A stretch of DNA of 64,000 bases from Pseudorasbora parva (taxonomy: Eukaryota > Chordata > Actinopteri > Cypriniformes > Gobionidae), in contig NC_090177.1 of assembly GCF_024679245.1 (NCBI RefSeq), positions 48,891,353 to 48,955,352 on the forward strand, in the 5' to 3' direction. The notes below the pieces were generated by a model that did no database searches, was not told the origin of the DNA, and was given only the letters and a program-made list of their open reading frames with translations. Positions 21,990 through 33,006 of this stretch are shown piece by piece (the stretch's first letter is position 1; each line of letters starts with the position of its first letter). The position numbers and the translations under genes were made by a program.

Positions 21990-22985
21990 ATGTCGGCTGC
22001 TCGTGCCGGCATGAGGAGGCACCACAGTGTGCGTTTTAAATTTAAAAGAAAAGAGGATGGTACTCTCCAGGGCATGTCCAGACTGGACTTTTCCAGGAAG
22101 TACATCCAACAGACTCTCGGTTTTAAGGCTACAGTTATCAACTGTTTATTGACTCTGCCCCTGAACCATGGTTTTGATGTTAGTTTTACATCTGCTTCTC
22201 TGTTGAATACTTTTTGGTCTCGGTTTGAAACATGTAAAGCCAATTTCTCCATGTTCACAGTGGAAAAGCTGACTGATAATTCACTGAAATGGTGATTGTC
22301 AGGATGTTTAATGAAACTGTGAGTGGAGAGGATATTGTGGTACGGTTGGCAAGATATTGCTCTATTCGTGGACAACCAGTCAAGGTTTTAGATGAGGACA
22401 GTATCTGGAGCTGTGCGTGGAGAGTTCCTGTCAAACAATGGACAGATCCCAACAGCTACCATGGCAACAAGTTAGGAGGTGGGCTCTGAGGTTTTGGCGG
22501 GAAATTCAATATCCCAGCCAGCCTCAAGGATTGGACAGGAAGGAGGAAGTGGGGTGGCCACAGGGGCAGAGTCAATTTTAGCGGTTGAACGAGGGGAGGA
22601 AGCCAATCCTCAAGAAGAAAGTAAAGACAAAATGGAGGAGGAAGAGGAGGAAACAGCTCCGGGACTGTTTCTAGAGAGGAAGCCGAGTGTGGTGGACAGT
22701 GGGAGTGGAACTGATTGTTCTCTCCCTAATGCTCAAGTGCAGAAAAGGTCTGCGAGATCTCCTGTGGTTCAAACAGAGGAGAAAAGGCCGAGGGCATCGC
22801 ATCGGCTAGATAGTTCCTCTTCGGAAGATCTAGACCGTATGTGGCCCCCAGAATCTCCAAATGAAGTCTCTTTTCTGCACATAAAGCTAAGAACATCGTC
22901 GCCAAAGGAGTGGCAAGATTTCCCCTCTGTGGCTCCTGAGGCGCCAAGCACTTGCCTTCCTGATCCCAGTATTTCTGAGGAATGA
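21990..22985 (+). pseudogene. LINE ORF1, copy D, zinc knuckles deleted
   Basis: Begins [18 protein letters not shown] with a basic N-terminus. The core runs in frame to about 22290 ([17 protein letters not shown]), where one lost base shifts the frame to 22289-22464 ([32 protein letters not shown]). At about 22464 the sequence jumps from PNSYHG to the acidic tail (GSEVLAGNS at 22479), so all three CCHC knuckles and the [11 protein letters not shown] segment, about 370 bp, are deleted. The tail to 22985 is Glu/Ser-rich and open. The protein would have lost its main nucleic-acid-binding module. Confidence 0.83.
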
Positions 22986-23796
22986 GGAAAGAGAAGTGCA
23001 ACAAGATGTAACATGATTTTAATTCTGTCTTTGTAGTCCACTCTTGTTTTATCTTTTAAATGACTTCTACCTTTTTAACCATACTGCTCATGGCTCTCAC
23101 TATCTCTACAATTAATGTGAGAAGTGTGAAGAGCAATATGCGAGCACAGAGCGTCTTCTCCTGTTTAAAATATTTTAAGTCAGATGTGTTTTTACTGCAA
23201 GAATGTGGTTTGCCGTTTTTATCAAATTACAGGAAATGGGAGGAGCTCTGGACCCCAGGACCTTCCATTTGGAGCGGGTCCAATTTTAACAAAAACTATG
23301 GTGTTGCTATTTTAATTAACAATAAGAATATCTTGGTGAAGGGCAGCACTGTGGTGAAGGACGGGTGGGCAATTTTAGCAAATCTGACTTTTTTAGGTAA
23401 GGATTTTAACGTTTTAAATGTATATGGTTTTACGGATAAAAACGAAAGGTATGAGTTTTTAGAAGACCTGCAGCCCCACATGCTAGGTAGGGCTCCTTTA
23501 GTGGTAGCAGGGGATTTTAACTGTGTTTTATCAAATAAGGACAGAAAGAGAGTGGGAGATGATTTTAAGATTGATAAGACATCGGTTTTATTGCAAAGCT
23601 TAGTTAGAGATTTTAGGTTAGTTGACTGTTTTAAAATAATGCATCAAAGACAAGAGGGCTTCACCTGGTTCAGTGGTGACGGCACCAAAGCCGCTTGAAT
23701 AGACTACCTATTTACAAGAGATTTCCCGCCAGCCGATGCTACATTGACCCCACTCTTCTTCTCAGATCACTTAATGCTATCTTGCACTCTTTCAGT

Positions 23797-24071
23797 AGCT
23801 GCGTTTCCATTACAGATTTGCGAAAAACTTTTGCTATATTTCTTAAATGTCGATAAAAAACTGTTGCGAAATGACAGCGTTTCCATAGCTGCAGTTATGC
23901 GACTAAAACATATTACTTTCCTCTCGCGATAGGTCATTCCAAAATGATGGTACTTGGTAGGTTTGTATATCTCATCCACTAGCCATTATTTTTATTGGAA
24001 GGACACGTGTGTGTTATCCAAGCATTAATGGCAAGGAAAGCCCCTTAGGTTACTTAATCGGCACGGATATG

Positions 24072-24107
<36 letters not shown>

Positions 24108-25412
24108 CAGATCTGCTTCAAGGTCTTCATGATAATGTAGCATTTCTGTGTTTAGCATCCAGTATTACTGTAATCCTATATTGTCTTTTATGAGTTTAAT
24201 AAAAAACTCCGTCTCGTCTTCTCTCCAAACCGAACCATCATCTGTAAAGAATGATCGACTCTTACGCGCGCCAGGTTGACGCATATAGAGTAGAGCGAAA
24301 TGTTTGAATTTGCATGGTAACTCAAATGTTTGTTGTTTTTTGTTTTTTTTGTTTTTACCACTTTCGTTATTTTGGCTAGATATTTCGTTTGATGGGCATG
24401 TGAATTGATTTTAGAAATGCTTTGGAAAAGAAAAAAATGGCATTTAATAAACGAAATAAAATTTTTTAAATGAAGACCGCGTTTGGAGTGAGTGCATGCA
24501 AAATAATTAGTTCCCTGAGTCCACAAATAAAAATAGACAGTTTATAGTTTATAATTATGTCTTGAACTCATCTGTATAGCTAAAAATGACAAATTATTGT
24601 AAATTGTTTCATCTCTCTTAAAGGAAGAAGGAAAAAATGAGAACGTCGGCGCTTTTATCGGCCGTGGGTTAAAGAAAACATAGCCTAACTACGAAACTAA
24701 ATAGGCTACCTTTAGGACTAAACATTAGCCTGTTATAGTATTATTTTAATTTATATGTTGATTATGAAAAGTGAGCAGCATGAGTAAGAATCGCAATATG
24801 TTTGAGACCTGGGGTCACATGATTTTGATCAATTCGAGTTTTATTTTCTAGAAAGTCTTTCTTAAAAAAAATTTGTTTTGTATAAATTGTATTTTTATTT
24901 GTATCGATGTTTCATCAATTAATTGCCTGTTTATTAAATAAGAAACAAACTAAGATCGTCTGGAATGGATTGACGTGCGTAACTGGCCTGTTTCCTCGGC
25001 CTTTGAGTAAGGCTGAAAATACAGACTAGCTCTTTCTGTTTTAATAAATTTCTTGAATATATGTCTTAATTACAGTATATATAGCCTGTAGTCCTTATTA
25101 GGAGAAAATATATGTCCTTTTAACTACATTATCTTGTTATTACGACCCAATTGAGTGGGAAATATAATATATTGGCCCTATGTTGCAGAAATGCGTCACC
25201 GCAACAGGTGACATGTAAATGCGAAAAAAACGTTTCCATTGCAGTTTTGCGAAAATGTCCTTTTTCGAATCGCCTGAAAAACCACCTCATGAGAGCGTAA
25301 AAACTTTTTTGCGATATATGGGAGTTTTTGCGAAACTGCCGCGTTTCCATTAGGCGTGTTTTCAATTCGCAATTTCAATATGCGCAATTTGAAGGGTAAT
25401 GGAAACGCGCCT
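23797..25412. mobile_element. non-autonomous DNA transposon with GCGTTTCCATTA ends (1616 bp)
   Basis: Flanked by AGT (23794-23796 and 25413-25415), a 3-bp duplication supported by the uninterrupted sequence in copies C and E. Ends are AGCTGCGTTTCCATTAC and, inverted, AGGCGCGTTTCCATTAC. GTTTCCAT-type motifs recur inside at 23877, 25226 and 25341, with nearby TTGCGAAAA motifs, i.e. subterminal repeats near both ends. No coding frame. The 3-bp duplication suggests PIF/Harbinger-type mobilisation, but the superfamily is not certain. Confidence 0.78.
24074..24106 (+). repeat. (GT)n microsatellite
   Basis: About 16 uninterrupted GT units inside the non-autonomous element. Confidence 0.95.
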
Positions 25413-28140
25413 AGTGCCTACTGGTGTGACAGTAAGGGGAGGGCTGTGGAAGCTGAACTGCTCCCTCTTAGAAGATGAGGAGGTAGTCAGAGAATATAGG
25501 GAGCAGTTCAGCCAATGGCAGACCCTCCAAGACTTTTATGACTCACGTGCACAGTGGTGGGAGATGGTGAAGGAACGGACAATACTTTTTTTTAGAAAAA
25601 TAGGCAGAGACAAAAATAATTGATTTAAACGACGCGTGATGGGGCTGCAAAAACGACTACAAAGGTATTTTAATCTTTTAAATGAAGGTTTTGATTTTAA
25701 TGAAGATATTAAAAAGGTAAAAGAGGATATGTCAGTTTTATCCAAAGTACAAAGCAAAGGTGTCATTTTAAGGAGCAGGGAGAGGAAACAGAGGAAGGAG
25801 AAAAGTGTACTTGGTATTTTTTTTAAAAAGATAATTTCACAGGGTGGGGCAATTACTGTTTTAAAAAGTGGAGGGAGGAAAGCTGAAGAATTTTATGAAC
25901 AATTATACAATACCAAAGAAGTACACAATGACGCGTTAAAGGAAGTTTTAGAGTTTTTAGAAAAGAAATTAGACAATAAATGTGCTATTTTATCTCAAGA
26001 TTTTAACATTTTAGAGATGGACAAAGCTCTTAAAAGTTTAAAACGAGGAAAGTCCTCAGGAATAGATGGACTTCCTCCAGAGTTTTACTCCACTTTTTGG
26101 GATATTTTAGCACATGATTTACTGACTGTTTTTAAGGAATTTGAGACTCTGGACAGACTTTCCTGACAGCTTCAGAATAGGGATAGTTTCACTCTTGCTA
26201 AAAAAAGGTGACAAGACTGACTTAAAAAACTGGCGACCCATTACTCTTTTAAACTTTGATTGTAAGATTTTTAGCAAAGTTTTATCCATGCGCATGTCGA
26301 CTGTTTTAGAGGACGTAATTCACCTGGATCAAGCCTGTGCTGTGCCCGGAAGGAAGATCACGGACAGCCTGGTACTGATCAGAGATGCTATCTGTTATGC
26401 GAGAGACAGAAATATTTGGCTAGTAGTCCTAAATTTAGATTTTGAAAAAGCATTTGACTGTATCTCGCACCAGTTTCTCTTTAAGATACTGGAGAAAATG
26501 GGGTTTCCAGGGAGGTTTATAGCCTGGGTGGGACTGCTTTACAATGGTCTGGCTAGCAGGATTTTGGTTAACGGGCATTTGTCCAAAGCTGTAAATATCC
26601 ACAGCGGTGTCCGTCAGGGGTGTCCTATATCTCCCCTTCTGTATGTGGCCTGCATTGAGCCACTGGCACAAATCTTGGGAAGGGATAAATGGATTAAAGG
26701 ACTGGACGTCCCAGGGACTGACAGCAACCTGCGTTTTATATATGGACAATGTAACCCTTTAAGCGACTGACCTTTTATCGGCACAAAGAGCATTGGACTT
26801 GACTGACTGGTACGGTCGGGCCTCGGGCGCCAAGCTCAACAGGTACAAGTCCGAGGCCCAGCTCTTCAGGCCATGGGGGGACATTGACACAGGTGGACTG
26901 GATCTGGATTTTAAAGACAATGATTTGAAAGTTTTAGGTGTAAAATTTGACAGAGAAGGGTGGGGGACGGGGAAACTAGACTGACATCTTAGGGGACTAA
27001 GACAGATGACAATGGAAGGGAAGGTTTTAATTTCTAAGGCCGTAATTATACCACTGATTTTACTAAGATTCCTGGCCAATCTGGAGAGGGCAGTATTTTA
27101 TTTCTTGTGGGTGTCCAAGTGGGAACGATTAAAAAAGGAGGTCTTTAAAAAGAGAAAAGAAAATGGTGGGAAAGGCCTCCCAGACCCCCACTTGTTTTTA
27201 GGCAGCCGCTTTACCACCCTCCACATCGGATACGCTCTGACCCCTGGCTCGTTTCTGGATGGGGTCCTACCTAAGAAGCCTAAAGATTTTACCAATTGAT
27301 TTGAAAACCCCAGTGTCTTTTAATTTACCACAACAGTACATTTTTATCAAGAAATTTTTAAAGAAATACCTTTTAGAAATAAATGACGTCACCATTTTAA
27401 CCAACCATAAATCTCATCTCTCTTGTGCAGGACCGGGAAATGGTGAGTCCAGTCCCAGGCCTCACATTAAGTGAGGCCAAAAACGTTTGGAGGAACGCAG
27501 CTGCGCGGGACCTGAGGGCCAGCACAGGCCGGCCCCCTGCTTTTCCCGTGCCTGCCAGCGGGTGGGGCCCAGGTGGACTACAAGCTCTCCATCCTGGGGG
27601 TGGTTCAGGGCGTTAAAGCCCAAACATTGCAAAAATTAGCCTCGCTCTGGCTCACCCTCAACGTGATAAAGGATGCCATCTGGGTCACCAGAAACCTGCT
27701 GGTGGAGAAACGCATGATGGTCCCCCTCCACGTGAGTGAGCAAAACATCAGATCAACATTGCAGGGAGCGCCGCATGTTGTCATTCGGACGGGGGGCCGA
27801 GGCTGCACAAGAAGGTCCCGGCCACCACCGACCTTGGCCGCCCGTCGATGCACCCTCACCACTCTGGCTAAGGGAACAGTGGGCCAGCGAGCCGGAGGAG
27901 AGGGGCTTTCCGCTGGGCCCTTGAAGCGGGGAGTCCCGAGCCTGTTCTGGAGACCTGGAGTGAATGGACATTCTTGATAGGGACTCACCCCTGATCCTGC
28001 ACAACAGAAGATTTTTAAACAGAAGGATTTTGTGTTTTAACTGGCGTATAGTAACTGAGTATAGGAAGAAGAACAAAAGCATTGGTCGCCGGCCGACGCA
28101 TCTCAGCACATTTTTGATGTCCCTCTTATTTGAGAGTCTT

Positions 28141-28317
28141 TACTAACGAGCTGATAAGTTGAATCAGGTAATTGTGTTCGATGGATTAGGGACACCTGAT
28201 TCAAATCAAGGTCATGCGCAGCAGTTAAGTAATGGAAGGTGCCCGGGAGGGGAAGGTCACTGTGTATGAGGATGGTGAAGGGGGATAGGGCGCCTTTGCC
28301 TGGAGGCCAGGCAACTC
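28141..28317 (+). other. presumed U1 snRNA gene upstream region
   Basis: Unrelated to the LINEs. It contains an inverted repeat (TTGAATCAGGT near 28160 and ACCTGATTCAA near 28195) that resembles a dispersed fish repeat, then a GC-rich stretch leading into the U1 start. I did not find a clear octamer or SPH motif for a distal element. Confidence 0.4.
28255..28275 (+). promoter_or_regulatory. PSE-like element of a U1 snRNA gene
   Basis: GGTCACTGTGTATGAGGATG lies about 45-63 bp upstream of the U1 start at 28318, the position of the proximal sequence element in vertebrate snRNA genes. TCACTGTG resembles the TCACCGTG core. Spacing is the stronger argument; the sequence match is only moderate. Confidence 0.45.
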
Positions 28318-28346
28318 ATACTTACCTGGCAGGGGAGATACCATGA
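28318..28346 (+). ncRNA. U1 snRNA, first 29 nt, cut off by LINE copy E
   Basis: Starts ATACTTACCTGGCAGGGGAG and continues to ...ACCATGA, identical to vertebrate U1 nt 1-29 as I know it, including the ACTTACCT segment that pairs with 5' splice sites. At 28347 the sequence becomes the LINE 5'UTR (CCTGCGACCAG) instead of U1 nt 30 (TCACGAAGG). The rest of U1 is not seen nearby. It is either a U1 gene or pseudogene hit by the LINE, or a template-switch chimera; the PSE-like element upstream favours a real gene locus. Confidence 0.8.
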
Positions 28347-28792
28347 CCTGCGACCAGTTTGCCGAATGTTGTTTTTCCCCCAAACTCTGATATTCAACGT
28401 ACAATTTGATTGACAGTGTGGCCATTCACCGCGTCCTTTCTTGCCTGACCCTGAGACTGAGGCCGTGCATGGGTTTACTGGCTTGGGTGAAATTGTCTCG
28501 TTCCGTCCAAGAGTTTTATCTGTTTTAGCAGACCCCGCCTCGCCCACCCGTACGTTTCGGCCTGCCGCCGCCAACCTGAATCGAAATTCCCCCTTTTTTT
28601 TATCTCGATGGACAGTCAGACTCCATAGAATCTTTCTGCAATGGTTTGGGCCAGATTGGGCAAAAGACCTAGGACTAGTGTGCAAAAGTAGGTTTTTCAC
28701 AAAATCCAAAATACCCTTAAATTTTGCAGAATCTGCCGAAATTATCAAATCTGAGGCATACGTCTCGCTCGGCTTGAGCCAAGGATTCCGAA

Positions 28793-29044
28793 GATATAAG
28801 ACACTTGGTTCTGCGGCAGGTGTTTTGGGAACTATGAAGCACTTTCGGTCGCTGTAGCGCCACCGCTGGGCCGATCGGGGCCAGCATTGGTGATGTTGTA
28901 GAGCGAATGGCTAGGATTCCGAAGATATAAGACACTTGGTTCTGCGGCAGGTGTTTTGGGAACTATGAAGCACTTTCGGTCGCTGTAGCGCCATCCGCTG
29001 GGCCGATGGGGGCCAGCCTTGGTGATGTTGTAGAGCGAATGGCT
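28793..29044 (+). repeat. 121-bp tandem duplication in the 5'UTR of copy E
   Basis: GGATTCCGAAGATATAAGAC begins at 28793 and again at 28914, with almost identical sequence through TAGAGCGAATGGCTA. Copy B has a single unit (about 2803-2945). It resembles the monomer duplications known in LINE promoters. Confidence 0.85.
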
Positions 29045-29471
29045 AGTACCATCCTTCAAAGTTTCAGGGTTCTACGATGTACGGTTTGGTCTGCCCGGTC
29101 ACATTTAAGACAGAGTGTGTTGACGACAAAGTCCTCGCAATAGCAGTAGGGTTTCCGGTATGCATTCAAAAGTTGTGGTTGATTTTCGGGGTCAGGCACC
29201 GCTGGTCTGAAATTCTGGCTCCCTTTGCCACCCCACCCCACTCAACGCTTCCCTGATGGGTGTCGCCTTTGGCTAAGATCACATATCATTGATTCTCTGA
29301 GGTTTCCTGTCTCGGGAACTTTTGGTGTCCCGAGCTGCACAACTTTTGAGAGGTAGAGTGATCCCACTTGTTTTTACGGTTCAACAATTTTAGGCTAAGA
29401 CTTTTATTCTTTTATCTATTTATTGTATTTTATGATCTTTCACAGTTTTTTAGACTGTTGGTGCCTCTACC

Positions 29472-30250
29472 ATTTCGGCTCCTCATGCTGGCATTCGGAG
29501 GCACCACAGCGTGCGCTTTTTATTTAGAGAGGTTGATGGTAAGCTCCTGGGGTTGTCTCGCCTAGACTTCTCTAGGAAGCTGATCCAGAAAACCCTCAAT
29601 TTTAGACCTGACAATCTAAACTGTTTAATGACTCTGCCCGTAAACAAGGGTTTTAATTTGAGTTTTAAAACTGCTTCCTTGTTGAATGACTTTTGGCAAA
29701 GGTTTGACTTTTAAGGCCCAGTTCTCCATGTTCACGGCGGGAAAACTTTCAGATAACACACTTAAAACTGTGATTGTCAGAATGTTGAATGAAACAGGAG
29801 ACGATATTTGTTTCTGGTTGGGTAGATTGTGCACTGTTAGAAGTCAGCCTATCAAAGTGCTAGATGAGGACGGCATTTGGAACTGCTCCTGGCGGATTCC
29901 CATTAAACAATGGGAAGAGGCTGGCGGCTACCAAGGCCTGAAACATCTGCCTTCCATGATTGTGCTGGGAGAAAACAGAGGCTACATACACTACCAAGGG
30001 ATGCCTAAGTTGTGTAGAAAATGTGGAAGAGTTGGACATCTAGCTGATGCATGCCCAGAGTTAGTGTGTGGGAAGTGTAAAGATATTGGGCACGTTTGAT
30101 GATTGTACCAATGGCAGGCGTTGCAACCTATGTGGAAAATCAAACCATCTCTACAGCGATTGGACAAAAAGTTTTGCCAACAAACTGAAAGGCAACAAAA
30201 TGGCCGCCGCACAACCAGAAAAAAAAGAACAAAGGGAGGAGTGAACAGGA
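29472..30250 (+). pseudogene. LINE ORF1 (zinc-knuckle protein), copy E, start codon lost
   Basis: The ATG of copies C and D is ATT here (29472, in CTACCATTTCGGCTCC). The N-terminal part is readable in 29511-29714 ([28 protein letters not shown]). A frame break follows, then 29686-30099 encodes the core ([28 protein letters not shown]) and the first two knuckles ([14 protein letters not shown], and CGKCKDIGH ending in a stop). The third knuckle is in another frame and its last Cys is changed (YSDW in place of YRDC). Several lesions make it inactive. Confidence 0.82.
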
Positions 30251-31900
30251 ACAAGGAAGTGGGGCGGCCACAGGGGCGGAGTCATGTTTTCTAAAAGAAC
30301 CCGAGGAAGAAGAGGAAACGGTTTCAGACCTTGCGATGGAATCCAGTGGGAGTGAAATTCATTTTTCACTCCCAAATGCTTAGGTGCAAAAATGTCTGTG
30401 GGATCTCCTCTGTCTGATACAGAAGAGAATAAAGCTAGGGCAGCACATAGTTCAGATAGTTACATTTTGGAAGATCTAGAACGTATGGCCCCTAGAATCC
30501 CCAAATGAGGTATCTTTTTTGCACATAAAGGTAAGAACATCACCAAAGGAGATGCAAGAGGTTTCCTCTGTAGCCCCTAAGGTGGTGAGCCCAGTCCTAA
30601 AGGGAGAAAGGAAAAGCATGTGAAACAACATATAACATAACACAATTTTAATGGTCTTATTGTAGTCTTTTTATTATTGTCTTAAATGTCCCATACCTTT
30701 TTAATAACACTGCTCATGGCCCTCACTCTTTCAACCATAAATGTGAGAGCCACCATACGAGAGCATTTTATCCTTTTTAAATACTCGTAAATCAGATTTG
30801 TTTTTTATTACAGGAGTGTGCCCTACCCTTTTTAAACAGGTACACAAAAATGGAAGAGCTATGGCCCCCTGGTCCCTCCATTTGGAGTAGCTCAAACTTT
30901 AACAAAAATGACGGTGTTGCCATTTTAATCAAAAACCCAAATATCTTGGTGAAGGGCAGCATGGTGGTGAGGGAAGGGTGAGCACTTTTAGCAAATCTGA
31001 TTTTTTTAGGTAGAGATTTTAATGTTCTTATTGTGTATGGTTTTACAGGGAAAAACGGTAGGTATGAGCTTTTAGAAGACTTGCAGCCCTGCATGTTAGG
31101 AAGAGTTCCGGTAGTGGTGGCAGGGGATTTTAACTGTGTTTTATCCAAAAAAGATAGGGTAGGAGAAGATTTTATGAATAAGACATCGGTTTTATTGCAG
31201 GGTTTAGTTAGAGATTTTAATTTAGTCGACTGTTTTAAAAACGAGCATCAAAGAGAGGAGCGCTACACTTGGTTCAGTAGTGATGGTGCCAAAGCCTCTC
31301 GAATCGACTATATTTTTACAAGAGACTGCCCGCCAACCGATGCTACATTGACTCCCCTCTTCTTTTCTGACCACCTAATGCTATCCTGCACCCTTTCACT
31401 ACCCACGGGTGTGATGGTAGGGGGAGGGCTGTGGAAGCTGAACTGCTCCCTCTTAGAAGATGAGGATGTAGTAAAGGACTATAGGGAGCAGTTCAGCCAA
31501 TGGCAGACCCTCCGAGACTTTTATGAGACACATGCACATGGTTTTGATTTTAATTATGAAATACAACAGGTTAAAAAAGAAATGTCAGTTTTATCCAGTT
31601 TTTTAGAACAAAGATTTCATTTTAAGAAGTAAAGAAAGAGAAATCGAAGAAGGTGAAAAATATACTAGGTACTTTTTTAAAAAGATAATAACACAAGGAA
31701 GGACTATAGTCAATGTAAAAGTAGAAGGGGAGGGAAGTAAATAAGACAAAGATTATTTTAAAAGGGGTTGAAGATTTTTACCGAGAACTATATAGCACAA
31801 AAGATGTAAACAGAGATATTGTAAAGAAAGTTTTAAAATTCATAGTCAATAAAGTCGACACTGAAAATGAGCTTTTAACCCAAGATTTTACCATTTTAGA

Positions 31901-33006
31901 CAGGGCCGGCTCTAGCTCTTTGGTTGCCCTAGGCGAGATGGAGTTTTGCGCCCCCCCAGCCCACTCACTTTTATCGTCTCTAATTCAGCACATGTCTGTT
32001 TTCCTAGGCCTACCCCTAACCGAGAAGCACTTATTATTAAACACGTTCGATGCTTTATTTCCACTTTTCAAACATTTTCTCACTTTTTATTGAAAATAAA
32101 TGCCTTTCCGATCTGATATGTGATGGGAAAAGGGAATAGAGCGAGTGTGGCAAAAGGCAGGATCGAACCTCTGATCGATCTGCATCAATTCTTGACGCCA
32201 TGCGTCTTACCACTACACTACAGCCACTGTAGAGAATTTGGTGAACACAGCATATTTGTGTTTGATGTAAATAATATGGCATCTTTCGTTAGGCTGCTCC
32301 AGTAAAAAAAAAAAAAAAAAAAAAAAACGAGGCCGTATTTATTTCCTTCCGACGCCCACGTAGAGAGCGTTTGTACTTTTCATAAATAACATGCATGCGT
32401 TATCCATATTTATAACGAACTGGACTTTTGATATTTAAATGACATCCATGTAGGTTATTGTAGATTATTGTCAGTGTAGTTATGTTTGCAATACGTATAG
32501 TAATTATGAAGAAAACTAGCAAGTGACAATAGCTTAGTGACAATATTAATAATATTTATAAAATAAATATTAGTTGATAAGATTGAAACTAAGTAATTTT
32601 ATTTTGTTTGACAACTTATTGGCTGAGATAAGAAGACTAACCTCTATACTGGGCTTTCTTTCGATTTTCTTCCTTTCTTTTTTTCTCTTTTTCCGTCCCT
32701 GTGCACCCGCGGGTTTAGACGCCTCATTTTTGATGAACGCGCAAGATGAGCACTTGCCTGACCTAAATCCTGAACTAATAATAAATAATCACCATCAATT
32801 CAATCTAATAATCAGGTTGATAAGTAATTAAAGGTGTGGCTGAGGGGGCACCCCGTGATGATCATGTTTAATGAACATTATGTTGTATTTCGCTTATTCC
32901 GATTATTAATGGGAAGTAATGGGCGGCACTAGAGCGCGCTCGCGCCCCTAACACAAATGTCGCCCTAGGCAACCGCCTAGCTCGCCTATAGCAAACGCCG
33001 GCCCTG
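31901..33006 (-). mobile_element. hAT-type non-autonomous transposon, copy 2 (1106 bp)
   Basis: Inverted, nearly identical copy of 7798-8904. Ends are CAGGGCCGGC and GCCGGCCCTG, with an exact 8-bp duplication ATTTTAGA (31893-31900 and 33007-33014). By eye only a few substitutions and a homopolymer length change separate it from copy 1. Removing it with one duplication restores the LINE frame. Confidence 0.93.
32149..32230 (-). other. tRNA-like segment with Pol III boxes inside hAT copy 2
   Basis: Same segment as at 8575-8655. The A-box is 32210-32220 and the B-box 32159-32169, both reading on the minus strand. The boxes are unchanged between the two copies. Confidence 0.6.

Larger units (their letters stand above)
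23060..27977 (+). pseudogene. LINE ORF2, copy D, interrupted and with a mutated catalytic YMDD
   Basis: 23060-23698 is the longest intact endonuclease in the array: STINVRSVKS, LLQECGLPFL, YGFTDKNERY and VVAGDFNCVLS; a stop sits at the usual SRIDY position. The frame is interrupted at 23797-25412 and resumes at 25416. The linker and reverse transcriptase follow at 25636-26166 and 26141-26770: KSSGIDGLPPEFY, NWRPITLLNFDCKI, LNLDFEKAFD and GVRQGCPISPLLY. At 26739-26750 the catalytic box reads YMDN instead of YMDD (in a frame one base off), losing an essential Asp. Later pieces (26793-27977) have an internal deletion that removes the Cys/His motif. It is inactive. Confidence 0.85.
21737..28140 (+). 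mobile_element. Tx1-clade LINE, copy D (split by a non-autonomous DNA element)
   Basis: LINE segments are 21737-23796 and 25413-~28140. It has its own 5'UTR type, unlike copies B and E. ORF1 lacks the zinc-knuckle block, and ORF2 is present to its C-terminus (27977) with part of a 3'UTR. The right boundary is uncertain: beyond about 28090 the sequence changes to unrelated DNA leading up to the U1 snRNA fragment. Confidence 0.8.

Noticed and set aside
27605..28109. Minus-strand frames of 118-127 codons over the LINE ORF2 tail
   Set aside because: GC-rich shadow of the plus-strand ORF2 end, Pro/Arg-biased, no domain.
28318..28346. U1 segment as a template-switch chimera formed during LINE insertion
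   Set aside because: Not excluded, but such chimeras usually join the 3' part of the snRNA, and here a promoter-like element precedes the U1 start; a gene insertion is the better reading.
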